From Haloprofundus salilacus (lineage in GTDB: Archaea > Halobacteriota > Halobacteria > Halobacteriales > Haloferacaceae), in the NCBI RefSeq assembly GCF_020150815.1, contig NZ_CP083723.1:1302001-1366000 (forward strand): 64,000 bases of DNA, given 5' to 3'. The position numbers were made by a program, and so were the translations under genes. The notes under the pieces are model-generated. The model was not told the DNA's origin, did no database searches, and saw nothing but the letters and a program-made list of their open reading frames with translations. Positions 16,846-25,514 of this stretch are shown piece after piece (the stretch's first letter is position 1; each line of letters opens with the position of its first letter).

Positions 16846-19800
16846 CTAGCTCCACACCGCCGCCGGAGCGGTCACCAGTGCGGTCGTCGCTCCGCGAACG
16901 GTCGCGGCGTCGGGTGCGACGAGCGCGCTCTGGTCGTCCGTCTCGTTACCGGCGTCGTTCGAGGAATTCGACGAATCGCTCGTCGACGAGTTTCCGGTCT
17001 CGTTGCCGGACCCGTCACTGGCGCTCTCGTTACCGAACGGATCGTCTCCGGCCGTCTCGTTTCCGGCCGTCTCGTCACCCGACTCGTTGCCGGCGTCGGT
17101 TTGCAGCGGCGACTCGGTCAGTTCGACCTGCGTCGCGCTGTCGTCCTCACCGACGACTTTCGCGTCGGAGACCTCGACCGTTCCGTCGTAGATGACCTGC
17201 TCACCCGACTCGTTCTCCGTCGGTTGCGTGCTGACGTAGTACGGACCGGTCGCACGGACGCTGACGTTCGTGTACTCGTCGCCCGTCTCGTCGTAGCCGG
17301 TCGTCGAGTACGGCAACGTCAACTCGAAGTTGCCGTTCGCGTCCGTCTCGGCGTACTGGACGTAGGTAAACGTCTCGTTCGTCGTTCCCATCCGCATCTC
17401 GACCGCCGCGCGAACTTCGCTGTTGGCGGGCGCACCGCTGCCTTCCACCGTCGCGCCAGGGACGCGCTCGAACGTCTTGACCCAGCTCGGCGGCGTCTGC
17501 GTCAGGTACTGGCTGTCGAGCTGGGTCACCTGCGACGTACTGAACAGTTCCTGAAGGTACGACCGCGACTGCGTCGCTGACGACTCGCTGACCTTCACGA
17601 GGCGGTAGTGTTCCATCGCCTCGACGCGCTCTTCGGGGTACGGACCGACGCCGCCGACCTGGGCGGTGCCGTCCTCCTCGGCGAACTCGCGGGCGGCGCT
17701 CATGTTGTCGAACGTCCGCAGCAGCGTCGCGTTCTCGCCCTCGCCGACGGGCGTCGGGACCGTGACCTCCTCGCCGGTCTGCTGGTTCACGGCGGGCGTC
17801 GGTTCCCAGTCGACGACGAACGGTTGCGGGTCCATCGCGCTGCCGTGGTACTCGTAGAGGCGGACCATCGTGCTGTCGTAGTAGCGCTGGTCCTTGAGGA
17901 GGAAACTCGTCGTGAACCCTTCCGCGTAGATGCGCTGGTAGAAGTCCGCCTGCGAGAGGCTCTCGTTCTCGTCGTAGAACACCACTGGCGCGCTGAACTT
18001 CTGGCTCGTCGACACCATCTCCCAGTCGATCATCACGTAGCGGGTCTGGTTACCTTCGGAGCTCAGGTCGGCCAACACCTCCTCGGACTGCTGCTCGCTT
18101 GGCGCGAGCAGGAAGTTCGCGGCCGCGGTCGCGCCCTGCTGGAACGGGTTCGCGTTCGGAATCCGCTCGCTGCCGAGCGTTATCCAGTGACCGTAGTCCC
18201 ACCACGACATGACGCCGTACGTGCCCTCCGGGTAGTTGTAGTCGCCGTCGGCGGGCCGCTCGAATCGCTCGTAGTAGCCGAGTTCGTCGGCGTTGCCCGC
18301 GCCGCCGTAGTTGCCTTCCTGGGGCGTGTTGTTCGCCATCCAGTCGAGGCTGTCGTCCCACTGGGTGTACGCGCCCGGTTGATTAGCGGCGCCGATCTGT
18401 TGGGCCGTCGCCGTCGACCCGCCGCCTATCGGGAACAGCAGCACCGGCGCGATGACGAGCATGACGACCGTCGCCACTACGAGCACCTGATACCCCTCGA
18501 CGTTGTCGGCGACGCGGGTGATGGATTTCCGGAGACCGAGGTAGCCGAGAATCTCGCCGAGCAGGTACGCGTTCATCACGACGACGACCAGCGCGAGGTA
18601 GTAGTTGAAGCGCAGTTGCGTGAACGCCGCGGCGGTCATGAACGCGGCCCAGACGACGACGAGGAGGTGTTCGGACCGGTAACTCGTCAAAAGCGTCCCG
18701 CCGACGATGAGACCAAAGACGACGATGAGACCTAGGAGGGCGTGGTCGATGCCGAGCGCACCGCCGATGGCTTTCGGAGCCGTCGGAACGAGGTAGATGA
18801 GGCCAACAACGGCGACTGAGCCGGCGACGTAGCCGACCTTGCGCGTGTTGCCGCCGCGGAGCAGCGGTTTCGCGAGCATCCACGTCGCCGCGGCGACGCC
18901 GGTGAAGATGGCAAATCCGTACTCGCTCAGCAGTTGCATCGTCGCCGTCGTCCCGAACTGCGCGAGGGTGTTCGGGTCGAGGAACGGCTGGGCCTCGCTG
19001 ATGGTTCGGGTTCGTGCCCCGGCGCTGAAGCCGAGAATCCGATTGAAGTTGTTCGTCAGCTGTTGGAAGGCGTCGGGGAGGACGACGGCCATGAGGCCGA
19101 GCGAGACGGCGATAGCGCCGCCGACCGCGACGGGGTACAGCGAGACCGAGAGGTCGCGCGACTCCCACTCGCGGGCCAGCCACGCGAGAAACACGCAGCC
19201 CGCGCCGACGGCGAACGCGAGCACCGGTTGGATGAGCGAGTACTGCGTCGCGCTGAACTCGAACGTGTCGATGCGGACGGTCATCAAGAGCGTCGTGACG
19301 CCCATCGACACCGCGCCCGCGAAGGCGATGGGTTCGGGCGACTCGTCGTTGACGGTGTCGCTCACCGTCTTCACTACGAGGAACAGGCCGACGACGCCGA
19401 CGAGCAGGACGCCCGGCGGCCAGACCCACATATACAGCGAGAGGGCGACGCCGGCGAGCGCGGACCACTTCAGCGGCGAGCGGAGGGCGTCGACGTCGCG
19501 CTCGGCGACGAGTTCCCAGATGGGCTTCTCGCGCTCGGCGACGGCGAACGCGAGCATGAACGCGAGGATGGCGATGGCCATGAAGAACGGCTCGACGCCG
19601 TTGTGGTCGGAGACGCCGACGAGCGACCGCTGGAGGAACGACCCCGGTAGCAGCATCAGGATGACCGCGCCGAACAGTCCGGCGAACCGACCGCCGAGGC
19701 GCTTGCCGATGTAGTAGACCGGAATCGCGGTCAGCGCGCCGAAGACGGCGGGTGCGACGAGCAGCGTCTGCGCGACGAGTTGGTCGCTGGGACTGCCGAG

Positions 19801-20133
19801 ACCGGCTATCAGGGCGGCGGTCGCGACGATCTGGTCGTATAGTGTCCCGAACTGCCCCTGGTAGGTTCCGTAGGGGAAGTAGGTCCACGGGTCGAACGGC
19901 ATGGTGAAGGGCCAGTGTCGGACGGTGTACTCGACTTCGCGGAGGTGGTACCAGGCGTCGTTGCCCGAGAAGATGACGGTACCGTCCTCGGTGATGTAGT
20001 TGCCGTAGCCCTGCATCCGTATGTAGAACATCACGGCGACGACCCCGAGGAGGGCAGGGACGTGGTACCAGTCTTCGAGATAGTCGAGGTAGGAGTCCTC
20101 TGTCTCCTCGACGCTCTCTGTTCGATGACTCAT
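16846..20133 (-). CDS. aglB: Dolichyl-glycan protein oligosaccharyltransferase
   Basis: 1095 residues, STT3 family. Transfers lipid-linked glycan to Asn in N-x-S/T sequons on the outer face. The N-terminal half (~25-590) is polytopic; the first external loop has the acidic metal-site motif FSGNDAWYHLRE (Asp59), and the catalytic signature WWDYGHW is at ~644-650. The C-terminal soluble domain contains Ig-like segments. The last ~90 residues are a Ser/Thr/Asp-rich tail holding seven sequons, then a short hydrophobic end. The start at 20133 is supported by a CTTATG box 28 bases upstream. Followed by DUF368 after 4 bases. Confidence 0.97.
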   Translation of the reverse strand: MSHRTESVEETEDSYLDYLEDWYHVPALLGVVAVMFYIRMQGYGNYITEDGTVIFSGNDAWYHLREVEYTVRHWPFTMPFDPWTYFPYGTYQGQFGTLYDQIVATAALIAGLGSPSDQLVAQTLLVAPAVFGALTAIPVYYIGKRLGGRFAGLFGAVILMLLPGSFLQRSLVGVSDHNGVEPFFMAIAILAFMLAFAVAEREKPIWELVAERDVDALRSPLKWSALAGVALSLYMWVWPPGVLLVGVVGLFLVVKTVSDTVNDESPEPIAFAGAVSMGVTTLLMTVRIDTFEFSATQYSLIQPVLAFAVGAGCVFLAWLAREWESRDLSVSLYPVAVGGAIAVSLGLMAVVLPDAFQQLTNNFNRILGFSAGARTRTISEAQPFLDPNTLAQFGTTATMQLLSEYGFAIFTGVAAATWMLAKPLLRGGNTRKVGYVAGSVAVVGLIYLVPTAPKAIGGALGIDHALLGLIVVFGLIVGGTLLTSYRSEHLLVVVWAAFMTAAAFTQLRFNYYLALVVVVMNAYLLGEILGYLGLRKSITRVADNVEGYQVLVVATVVMLVIAPVLLFPIGGGSTATAQQIGAANQPGAYTQWDDSLDWMANNTPQEGNYGGAGNADELGYYERFERPADGDYNYPEGTYGVMSWWDYGHWITLGSERIPNANPFQQGATAAANFLLAPSEQQSEEVLADLSSEGNQTRYVMIDWEMVSTSQKFSAPVVFYDENESLSQADFYQRIYAEGFTTSFLLKDQRYYDSTMVRLYEYHGSAMDPQPFVVDWEPTPAVNQQTGEEVTVPTPVGEGENATLLRTFDNMSAAREFAEEDGTAQVGGVGPYPEERVEAMEHYRLVKVSESSATQSRSYLQELFSTSQVTQLDSQYLTQTPPSWVKTFERVPGATVEGSGAPANSEVRAAVEMRMGTTNETFTYVQYAETDANGNFELTLPYSTTGYDETGDEYTNVSVRATGPYYVSTQPTENESGEQVIYDGTVEVSDAKVVGEDDSATQVELTESPLQTDAGNESGDETAGNETAGDDPFGNESASDGSGNETGNSSTSDSSNSSNDAGNETDDQSALVAPDAATVRGATTALVTAPAAVWS

Positions 20134-20158
20134 TGGCCGAAAGGACTGGCAAAACCCG

Positions 20159-20164
20159 CATAAG
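20159..20164 (-). promoter_or_regulatory. TATA box for aglB
   Basis: Minus-strand CTTATG (in AGGCTTATGCGG) centred 28 bases upstream of the aglB ATG, the position expected for a leaderless archaeal transcript. Confidence 0.6.
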
Positions 20165-20306
20165 CCTTGTCATCTATCCACGGCTGCGGCCGTGGAAACG
20201 ACCGGGGGACGGGATACAGCCGTCGTGCGGTTCCGCCGGAGCTGTCGGCTTTCGCTCAGAACGACGGCCGCGGGTACTCCCTCGGCGTTCGTCGACCGCC
20301 AGCGCC

Positions 20307-20390
20307 CAACAGCCACTGTGCAACGGTCACTGCGTCGACAGCCACCGCACAACGGTCACCGTGTCAACAGCCACTGCGTCGACAGCTGCC
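20307..20390. repeat. Degenerate tandem repeat between flippase gene and aglB promoter
   Basis: Repeated units built on CAACAGCCACTG and CAACGGTCAC(T/C)G, with CGTCGACAGC links, occur two to three times in 84 bases just downstream of the flippase stop codon (20393) and upstream of aglB. The whole 20134-20392 spacer has no convincing gene. Confidence 0.65.
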
Positions 20391-20392
20391 CA

Positions 20393-21856
20393 TCACCGCA
20401 TCTCACCGGTCAGGTCCCGGACGACCCACCAGGCGTCGTTTCTGAGCCGTCCGTTCACGACGAGCAACGACGCGAAGTACGCCACTCCGCCGACGCCGAG
20501 CAGCAGACACAGAGAGAGGGGGCCGGAGACTCCGCCGAGAACCGCGTACAGCGCCGCGACGACCGCCATCATCGCCACTGTCGCCGCCAACTGGCTCCCG
20601 ATGTCCTTCGCTACCTCCCGCGCCGGTCGGTAGTCGAGTTTCCGCCAGAGGAACAGACAGCTTCCGCCGAAACTGACGGTCGTCACGACCCCCAACCCGA
20701 TGGGGCCGCCGGCGACGGCGAGGGGAACGACGAGGACGGCGTACGTCGCGATGAGGACGACCGAACTCAGCGCGCTAATTCGTGGACGGTTCGTCCCGAG
20801 GAAGTACGACTCGAGCACGCTCCGATAGCCGTTCGAGAGGTTCGCCAGCGCGAGGACGGCGATGAGGAGGTTGCCGACGCCGACTACGCCTAGGCCGCCG
20901 AGCGAGACGACTCCGGCGTTGACGCCGTAGACGACTCTGAGCAGATCGTTACCGACGACGAGTCCGCCGCCGAGCGCCGGAATCGCGAACAGCCCGGCGT
21001 ACGTCACCGACTTCGCGAGCAGTTCGCGGATTCGTTCGGTGCGGTCGTTCGCTTCGAGGCGGGAGAACTCCGGGTACGACACGTTCGACAGCGCCGAGGA
21101 GAACAGCATCGCCGCCTCGGTCAAGGTGAACGAAATCTTGTACAGTCCGGCCGCGCCGGTGCCGAACAGCTGTCCGAGGACAATGTAGTCGGCCTGCTTG
21201 AACAACTGCGACCCGAGCGACTGTACGTACGTGTACTTCGAGAACGCCAGAAAGTCGCCGACGAGTTCGGTCGACGGAAAGGCAGGAATCACCCGGGCGT
21301 AGCCGAGATACGCCACGAGGAACGTCGTCAACTGTCCGAGGACGAGACCCCACAGCAGCGCGTACACGCCGTGCCCGGCGAGCAGCAGCGCGGTCTGGAT
21401 GCCGACGATGACGACGTAGCGTCCGTTTTCGAGGAAGCCCGCCAGCGCGACGCGACCTTTCCCTTCGAGGAACGCACCGGTCAATCGCATGAGGCTCCAC
21501 GAGAGAACCCCTAAGGGGACCAATAGCGCGGCCTCGACGTCGAGGATGCCGTTGACGAGCGGCGCGGCCGCCGCGAACGCGACAGCCGAAAGGGTCGTGC
21601 CGACGAGGACGATGAGCACCCCGCTCGTGAAGTGTTTCGCCTGATTCTCGCCCTCGCTCACCCGCTTGGTGACGGCGCTGAACAGGCCGAACGTCACGAG
21701 CGTCGCCATCGCCATCTGGAAACTCGTGAAGATGGCGTAGACGCCGAGTCCGGGCGCGCCGAGTTCCTGCGTAAAGTACACCGTCCCGGCGAACCCGGCG
21801 ACGGTTCCGAAGACGTTCGCGACGAACCGCTTCGACACCTCCGCGCCGACCTTCAT
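20393..21856 (-). CDS. Polysaccharide/lipid-linked glycan flippase, AglR-like
   Basis: 487 residues with 12-14 hydrophobic segments, MVF/Wzx-type polysaccharide biosynthesis protein. It begins KRFVANVFGTVAGFAGTVYFTQELGAPGLGVYAIF, which fits haloarchaeal Wzx-like proteins; AglR of Haloferax volcanii, placed at the same agl locus, is proposed to flip dolichol-phosphate-mannose. The assignment as AglR orthologue is likely but not certain. Its ATG overlaps the TAA of the upstream phosphodiesterase gene by one base, so the two are translationally coupled. Confidence 0.85.
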   Translation of the reverse strand: MKVGAEVSKRFVANVFGTVAGFAGTVYFTQELGAPGLGVYAIFTSFQMAMATLVTFGLFSAVTKRVSEGENQAKHFTSGVLIVLVGTTLSAVAFAAAAPLVNGILDVEAALLVPLGVLSWSLMRLTGAFLEGKGRVALAGFLENGRYVVIVGIQTALLLAGHGVYALLWGLVLGQLTTFLVAYLGYARVIPAFPSTELVGDFLAFSKYTYVQSLGSQLFKQADYIVLGQLFGTGAAGLYKISFTLTEAAMLFSSALSNVSYPEFSRLEANDRTERIRELLAKSVTYAGLFAIPALGGGLVVGNDLLRVVYGVNAGVVSLGGLGVVGVGNLLIAVLALANLSNGYRSVLESYFLGTNRPRISALSSVVLIATYAVLVVPLAVAGGPIGLGVVTTVSFGGSCLFLWRKLDYRPAREVAKDIGSQLAATVAMMAVVAALYAVLGGVSGPLSLCLLLGVGGVAYFASLLVVNGRLRNDAWWVVRDLTGEMR

Positions 21857-23403
21857 TATTCGAGGTAGCCGAGTTCTCGGAGGCGGGATTTGACCTCGGT
21901 CTCGCGCTCGTCGTCGCCGGCGACGCCGCCCTCGCTGACCGCGCGCTTGCCGACGAAGTCGTAGTACTCGGGGGCACGCTCGGCGGCATCGATATCCAGC
22001 GCGAACACGTCTAGCACGTCACCGTCGGTCGATTTTGGGACCGTTCGTCCGAGCGCGTGCAACACCGTCGGCGCGATGTCGGTGATGGCGGCGCCCTCGA
22101 CGGTCCCGGTGCGGAACGACGGGCCGCGCGCGAAGAAGATGCCGTTGCGAGCGTGGCCGCTCGTCGAGACGTCGAACAGCGGCGAGTCCACGTCGAACCG
22201 CGAGGAAGCGTGTACTTCGGGCGTCTCGATGACCATCGCGAGGTCCGGCGTGTGCGGGCCGCCGCGTTCGAGTTCGACGAACCGCACGTTGAGACCGACC
22301 TCGTCGGCCGCTTCAGTGAGTTTTCTTCGAACATCTGTGACGATTTCCGACCGCACCTCGGGATCGTCGGTGAGCGCGTACACCATCGTCGTCTTCTGGC
22401 CCACGTCGGCGACGGCGCGGGTTCGCTCCCAGTCGATTCGACCGAGGCTGATGGCGTTGTCGAGGCCGAGCGTCGACCCGGTCGGAAGGTCGGCTACGTA
22501 GCTCTCGGGGACGACGTTGCGTGCGAGCGTCAGCAGACCGACCCGGCCGAGCGCGTCGCTGGCGGCGTCGCGGAGTTTGCCGAGCGCTCGTTTCTTCTCG
22601 TCACCTCTCTCGTGGAGGTGGACGAACCCCGCCCGCGATAGTACGTAGTTCGGCGCGAACTTCCGCGTCACCGCCTCGAACCCGTGGTCGCTCATCACGA
22701 CGATGTCCTCGTCGTCGTGGGCGTCGAGGAACTCACCGAGGCGCTCGTCGACTCGGCGGTACACCTCGAACAGCGGATTGGAGTCCTTGGGTTCGGCCGA
22801 CCAGTAGTGGTGGGCGACCCGGTCGGTCGCGCGGACGAGTCCCACTGCCAACTCGGGCTGTTCCTCCTCAATGAAGTGCTCGAAGCCGTCGAAGCGTTTG
22901 TCGACGAGCGAGAGACTCTGTTCGACGTAGCGCTGGCTTCCGGGCGTCGCGTCGTTGCGGAGTTTGTACCCGCCGACGACCGACTCCAGTTCGTCCCAGC
23001 GGTCCTCGGGGTAGCTGTAACTCTCCTTGTACTCGGGTGCGGCGGCGATTATCGTGCCGTCGATGGCCTGCCACGGGTACGACCCGGGGATGTTGAACAC
23101 GACGCAGCGGCCGCCCTGGTCGTCGACGGCGTCCCACATCTTTCCGGGGACGTACTCGTCGTGGCTGAGGTCCAACTCGCGCGTCTCGCGGTTGAAATGG
23201 GTGAAGCCGTACACGTCGAGTCGTTCAGGGTTCCGCCCGGTGGCGAAGGCGGGCCACGCCGGAACCGTGATCTCCGGAATCGTGCTCTCGAGGTCGCCGT
23301 GAACGCTCTCCTCGTAGAGACGGGCGAACGTCGGCAGGTGTCCCGCTTCGACCCACGGTCGAATCAGCGAGTGGGTCGCGCCGTCCAAACCGAGGACAAT
23401 CAT
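21856..23403 (-). CDS. Alkaline-phosphatase-superfamily protein, type I phosphodiesterase/nucleotide pyrophosphatase-like
   Basis: 515 residues. Metal-site strand MIVLGLDGATHSLI at the extreme N-terminus, nucleophile Thr in STIPEITVPAWPAFATGRNPERLDVYGF (~45-72), second metal motif VMSDHGFEAVT, and C-terminal TDIAPTVLHALGR. No signal peptide precedes the first strand, so the protein should be cytoplasmic. It ends RLRELGYLE, a tail shared with the other six superfamily members here. The start at 23403 removes nine residues before the conserved strand. Coupled to the flippase gene, suggesting a role in glycan-lipid metabolism. Substrate unknown. Confidence 0.88.
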   Translation of the reverse strand: MIVLGLDGATHSLIRPWVEAGHLPTFARLYEESVHGDLESTIPEITVPAWPAFATGRNPERLDVYGFTHFNRETRELDLSHDEYVPGKMWDAVDDQGGRCVVFNIPGSYPWQAIDGTIIAAAPEYKESYSYPEDRWDELESVVGGYKLRNDATPGSQRYVEQSLSLVDKRFDGFEHFIEEEQPELAVGLVRATDRVAHHYWSAEPKDSNPLFEVYRRVDERLGEFLDAHDDEDIVVMSDHGFEAVTRKFAPNYVLSRAGFVHLHERGDEKKRALGKLRDAASDALGRVGLLTLARNVVPESYVADLPTGSTLGLDNAISLGRIDWERTRAVADVGQKTTMVYALTDDPEVRSEIVTDVRRKLTEAADEVGLNVRFVELERGGPHTPDLAMVIETPEVHASSRFDVDSPLFDVSTSGHARNGIFFARGPSFRTGTVEGAAITDIAPTVLHALGRTVPKSTDGDVLDVFALDIDAAERAPEYYDFVGKRAVSEGGVAGDDERETEVKSRLRELGYLE

Positions 23404-23462
23404 GCCGGAAGCGATGTCGGTTCCGACCAAAAGACGTTCGGTCTATCGGGCGGAGCCATCAC

Positions 23463-23795
23463 TCAGCTATCCCCGCGGGAGGCTCTCACCACATTTACAA
23501 GCGTTGTGAGTATCAATCCGACACCGACGACTATCGGGAAGGCTGAACTATTGCGCCCATTACAACCATCATACCAAAACATCTCCAGCGTCGGAAACTG
23601 TATCTCAGAAATCCGATAGTCAAACACGGAGGGAGGTTCACTACACGCTGCCAACGTTCCTCCTGCGAAGATGAACGGGAGGCAGCAGAGGAGGATCCCG
23701 AGTACGACGAGGGCGAGTCTGGTTCGGCGTGAGTCGAGCAGGAACACACAGAGCAGTTCTCTGACAGAGAACAAGTAGTGTTCTGCCAGTCTCAT
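23463..23795 (-). CDS. Small two-helix membrane protein, orphan
   Basis: 110 residues, not recognised. Two hydrophobic segments (~26-50 and ~85-103) flank a loop with two Cys and an NSS sequon (FWYDGCNGRNSSAF), which would lie outside. The region is clearly lower in GC than its neighbours (about half versus about two thirds), with frequent A/T in third positions, suggesting recent arrival. Sits between two phosphodiesterase genes on the same strand. Confidence 0.6.
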   Translation of the reverse strand: MRLAEHYLFSVRELLCVFLLDSRRTRLALVVLGILLCCLPFIFAGGTLAACSEPPSVFDYRISEIQFPTLEMFWYDGCNGRNSSAFPIVVGVGLILTTLVNVVRASRGDS

Positions 23796-23814
23796 TGCTT
23801 GAACTGTTCTGAAA

Positions 23815-25425
23815 CTACTCTAGATACCCCAAGTCAGCGAGTCGACTCTCGACGTCTTCGTCGTCGGTTCGCGCTCGCCCGCCAACGTTGAATTCGGGAT
23901 AAGTCTCGGGCTTTGGTCCAGATACACAGGAGAGTACCGAGCCGTCCATCTCGACGTCCGGTGCGACGCCCAATGTCGTCAACACCGTCGGCGCGACGTC
24001 GAACAGGTGGGCCTCCGAGAGGTCGGCGTCGGCGTCGACGCCCTCACCGGACACCGAGACGACACCGTCGAGTTTGTGGTTCCACGATTCGGGGTCGCCG
24101 AACTGCTCGCCGACGAGCGCCGACAGCGAGTGCTCGAACTCGGTCGGCACAGTGACGATGTCGACGGCTTCGTCCGCATAGGGCCCCTCGAACAGTTCCT
24201 CCCGCAGAACGACGCGGTCGAACACCGGGGTTCCTTCGGGCGTCTCTGCCGCGCGCAACTCGTCCATCAGCGCCTCGCGAACGGCGTCGTACTCCTCTTC
24301 GGCCACCGCGCCGTTCGGCTCTCTTCCCTCGACGTTCAGTCGGACGCCCAACTCCGAGGGCGACCGGAGGTACGCCTCCGAGGCAGCAAAGTCGACGGAC
24401 TCACTGGCGGCGAATACAACTGAGACAGGAACGTGGCGGCCGACGAACTCCGCGATTCCGAAGCGGTCGAGAATCGCCTTACCGCGCTGGTACGTCAGTC
24501 CCGCCCGCGCCGCCGCGGCCGCGACCGCCGAGAGCAGTTGCTTGTCGCGGCTCTCGTCCCCGCCGGACTCGTCGGTCAGTTCGCTGTCCTTTATCTGGAA
24601 CCACGACGGCACGTCCTGTCCGCCGCGGACGGTGACGACTCGACCCTGTTCTTTCAGGAACTGGTTGACGCGGAACTCGTAGCCGTCGTACTCGCCCATC
24701 CCGTGGTCGCTGGCGACGACGACCGTGTCGGGGTCGCAGGCGTCGAGAATCTCGGCGAGTTCCTCGTCGACAGCGCGGTAGATGTCTCGAACCTTCGCTT
24801 GGTCGCCGGGGAAGTCGTGGAAGACGGCGTCGGTCTTCTGGAACTGGACGAAACCGAACTCGGGGTCGAACCGGTCGGCGAGGTAGCAGAACGTCCGCCC
24901 GCGGAGGTGCGTCAGTTCGACGTAGTCGCGGAACTTCGCCTCGTCGCTGCGGCGCTCGTCGGTCTCTCGCTCGGCGTAGACGCGGTACGGACCGACCTCG
25001 TCCTCGATGTCCTCCAGAATTCCCTCGGGGTGACAGCGCGGCTTCTCGGTCGCCAGATAGCCCGGCACGAGCGCGCCGTCGAACTCCCGGGGTGGGTCGG
25101 TGACCGGGGCGTTGACGACGACGCTCGTCAGGCCCGCCTCGTCGGCGTACTCCCAGACGGTCCGCGCCTTCACGTCCGTCGAGTTGACGATGTCCCACTC
25201 GTAGCCGTCGAAGGAGAGAAAGTCGAAGACGCCGTGCTTGCCCGGGTTCTTCCCAGTGTACAGCGACGGCCACGCGCTCGCGGTCCAGGGCGGAATCTGC
25301 GACTCCAGCGGCGCGGTCGCGCCCTCCTCGAACGTCTCGCGGAGCGTCGGCAGCTCCCCGTCGTCGAACAGCGGTCGAAGAACGGGGAGACAGGCGGCGT
25401 CGAGTCCGACCAACAGGGTACGCAT
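23815..25425 (-). CDS. Alkaline-phosphatase-superfamily protein, phosphodiesterase-like
   Basis: 536 residues. TLLVGLDAACLPVL opens the protein (metal Asp), nucleophile Thr in SQIPPWTASAWPSLYTGKNPGKHGVFDF, VVASDHGMGEYDGYEFRVNQFL for the second metal, and DVAPTVLTTLG near the end. No signal peptide. Ends RLADLGYLE. Compared with the neighbour at 21856 the first motif lacks the usual Gly after Asp (LDAAC instead of LDGAT). The start at 25425 gives the conserved first strand at once. Function inferred as hydrolase or transferase of phosphoesters on glycan or lipid intermediates. Confidence 0.87.
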   Translation of the reverse strand: MRTLLVGLDAACLPVLRPLFDDGELPTLRETFEEGATAPLESQIPPWTASAWPSLYTGKNPGKHGVFDFLSFDGYEWDIVNSTDVKARTVWEYADEAGLTSVVVNAPVTDPPREFDGALVPGYLATEKPRCHPEGILEDIEDEVGPYRVYAERETDERRSDEAKFRDYVELTHLRGRTFCYLADRFDPEFGFVQFQKTDAVFHDFPGDQAKVRDIYRAVDEELAEILDACDPDTVVVASDHGMGEYDGYEFRVNQFLKEQGRVVTVRGGQDVPSWFQIKDSELTDESGGDESRDKQLLSAVAAAAARAGLTYQRGKAILDRFGIAEFVGRHVPVSVVFAASESVDFAASEAYLRSPSELGVRLNVEGREPNGAVAEEEYDAVREALMDELRAAETPEGTPVFDRVVLREELFEGPYADEAVDIVTVPTEFEHSLSALVGEQFGDPESWNHKLDGVVSVSGEGVDADADLSEAHLFDVAPTVLTTLGVAPDVEMDGSVLSCVSGPKPETYPEFNVGGRARTDDEDVESRLADLGYLE

Positions 25426-25514
25426 GCTTTTGCGCACAGGCTTGGTGGTTAAAACGCTCCCTATCTGGTCGTTTTCGGACGCGGCCCTCGGTCGACCGCT
25501 GGTCGACGGCGACC

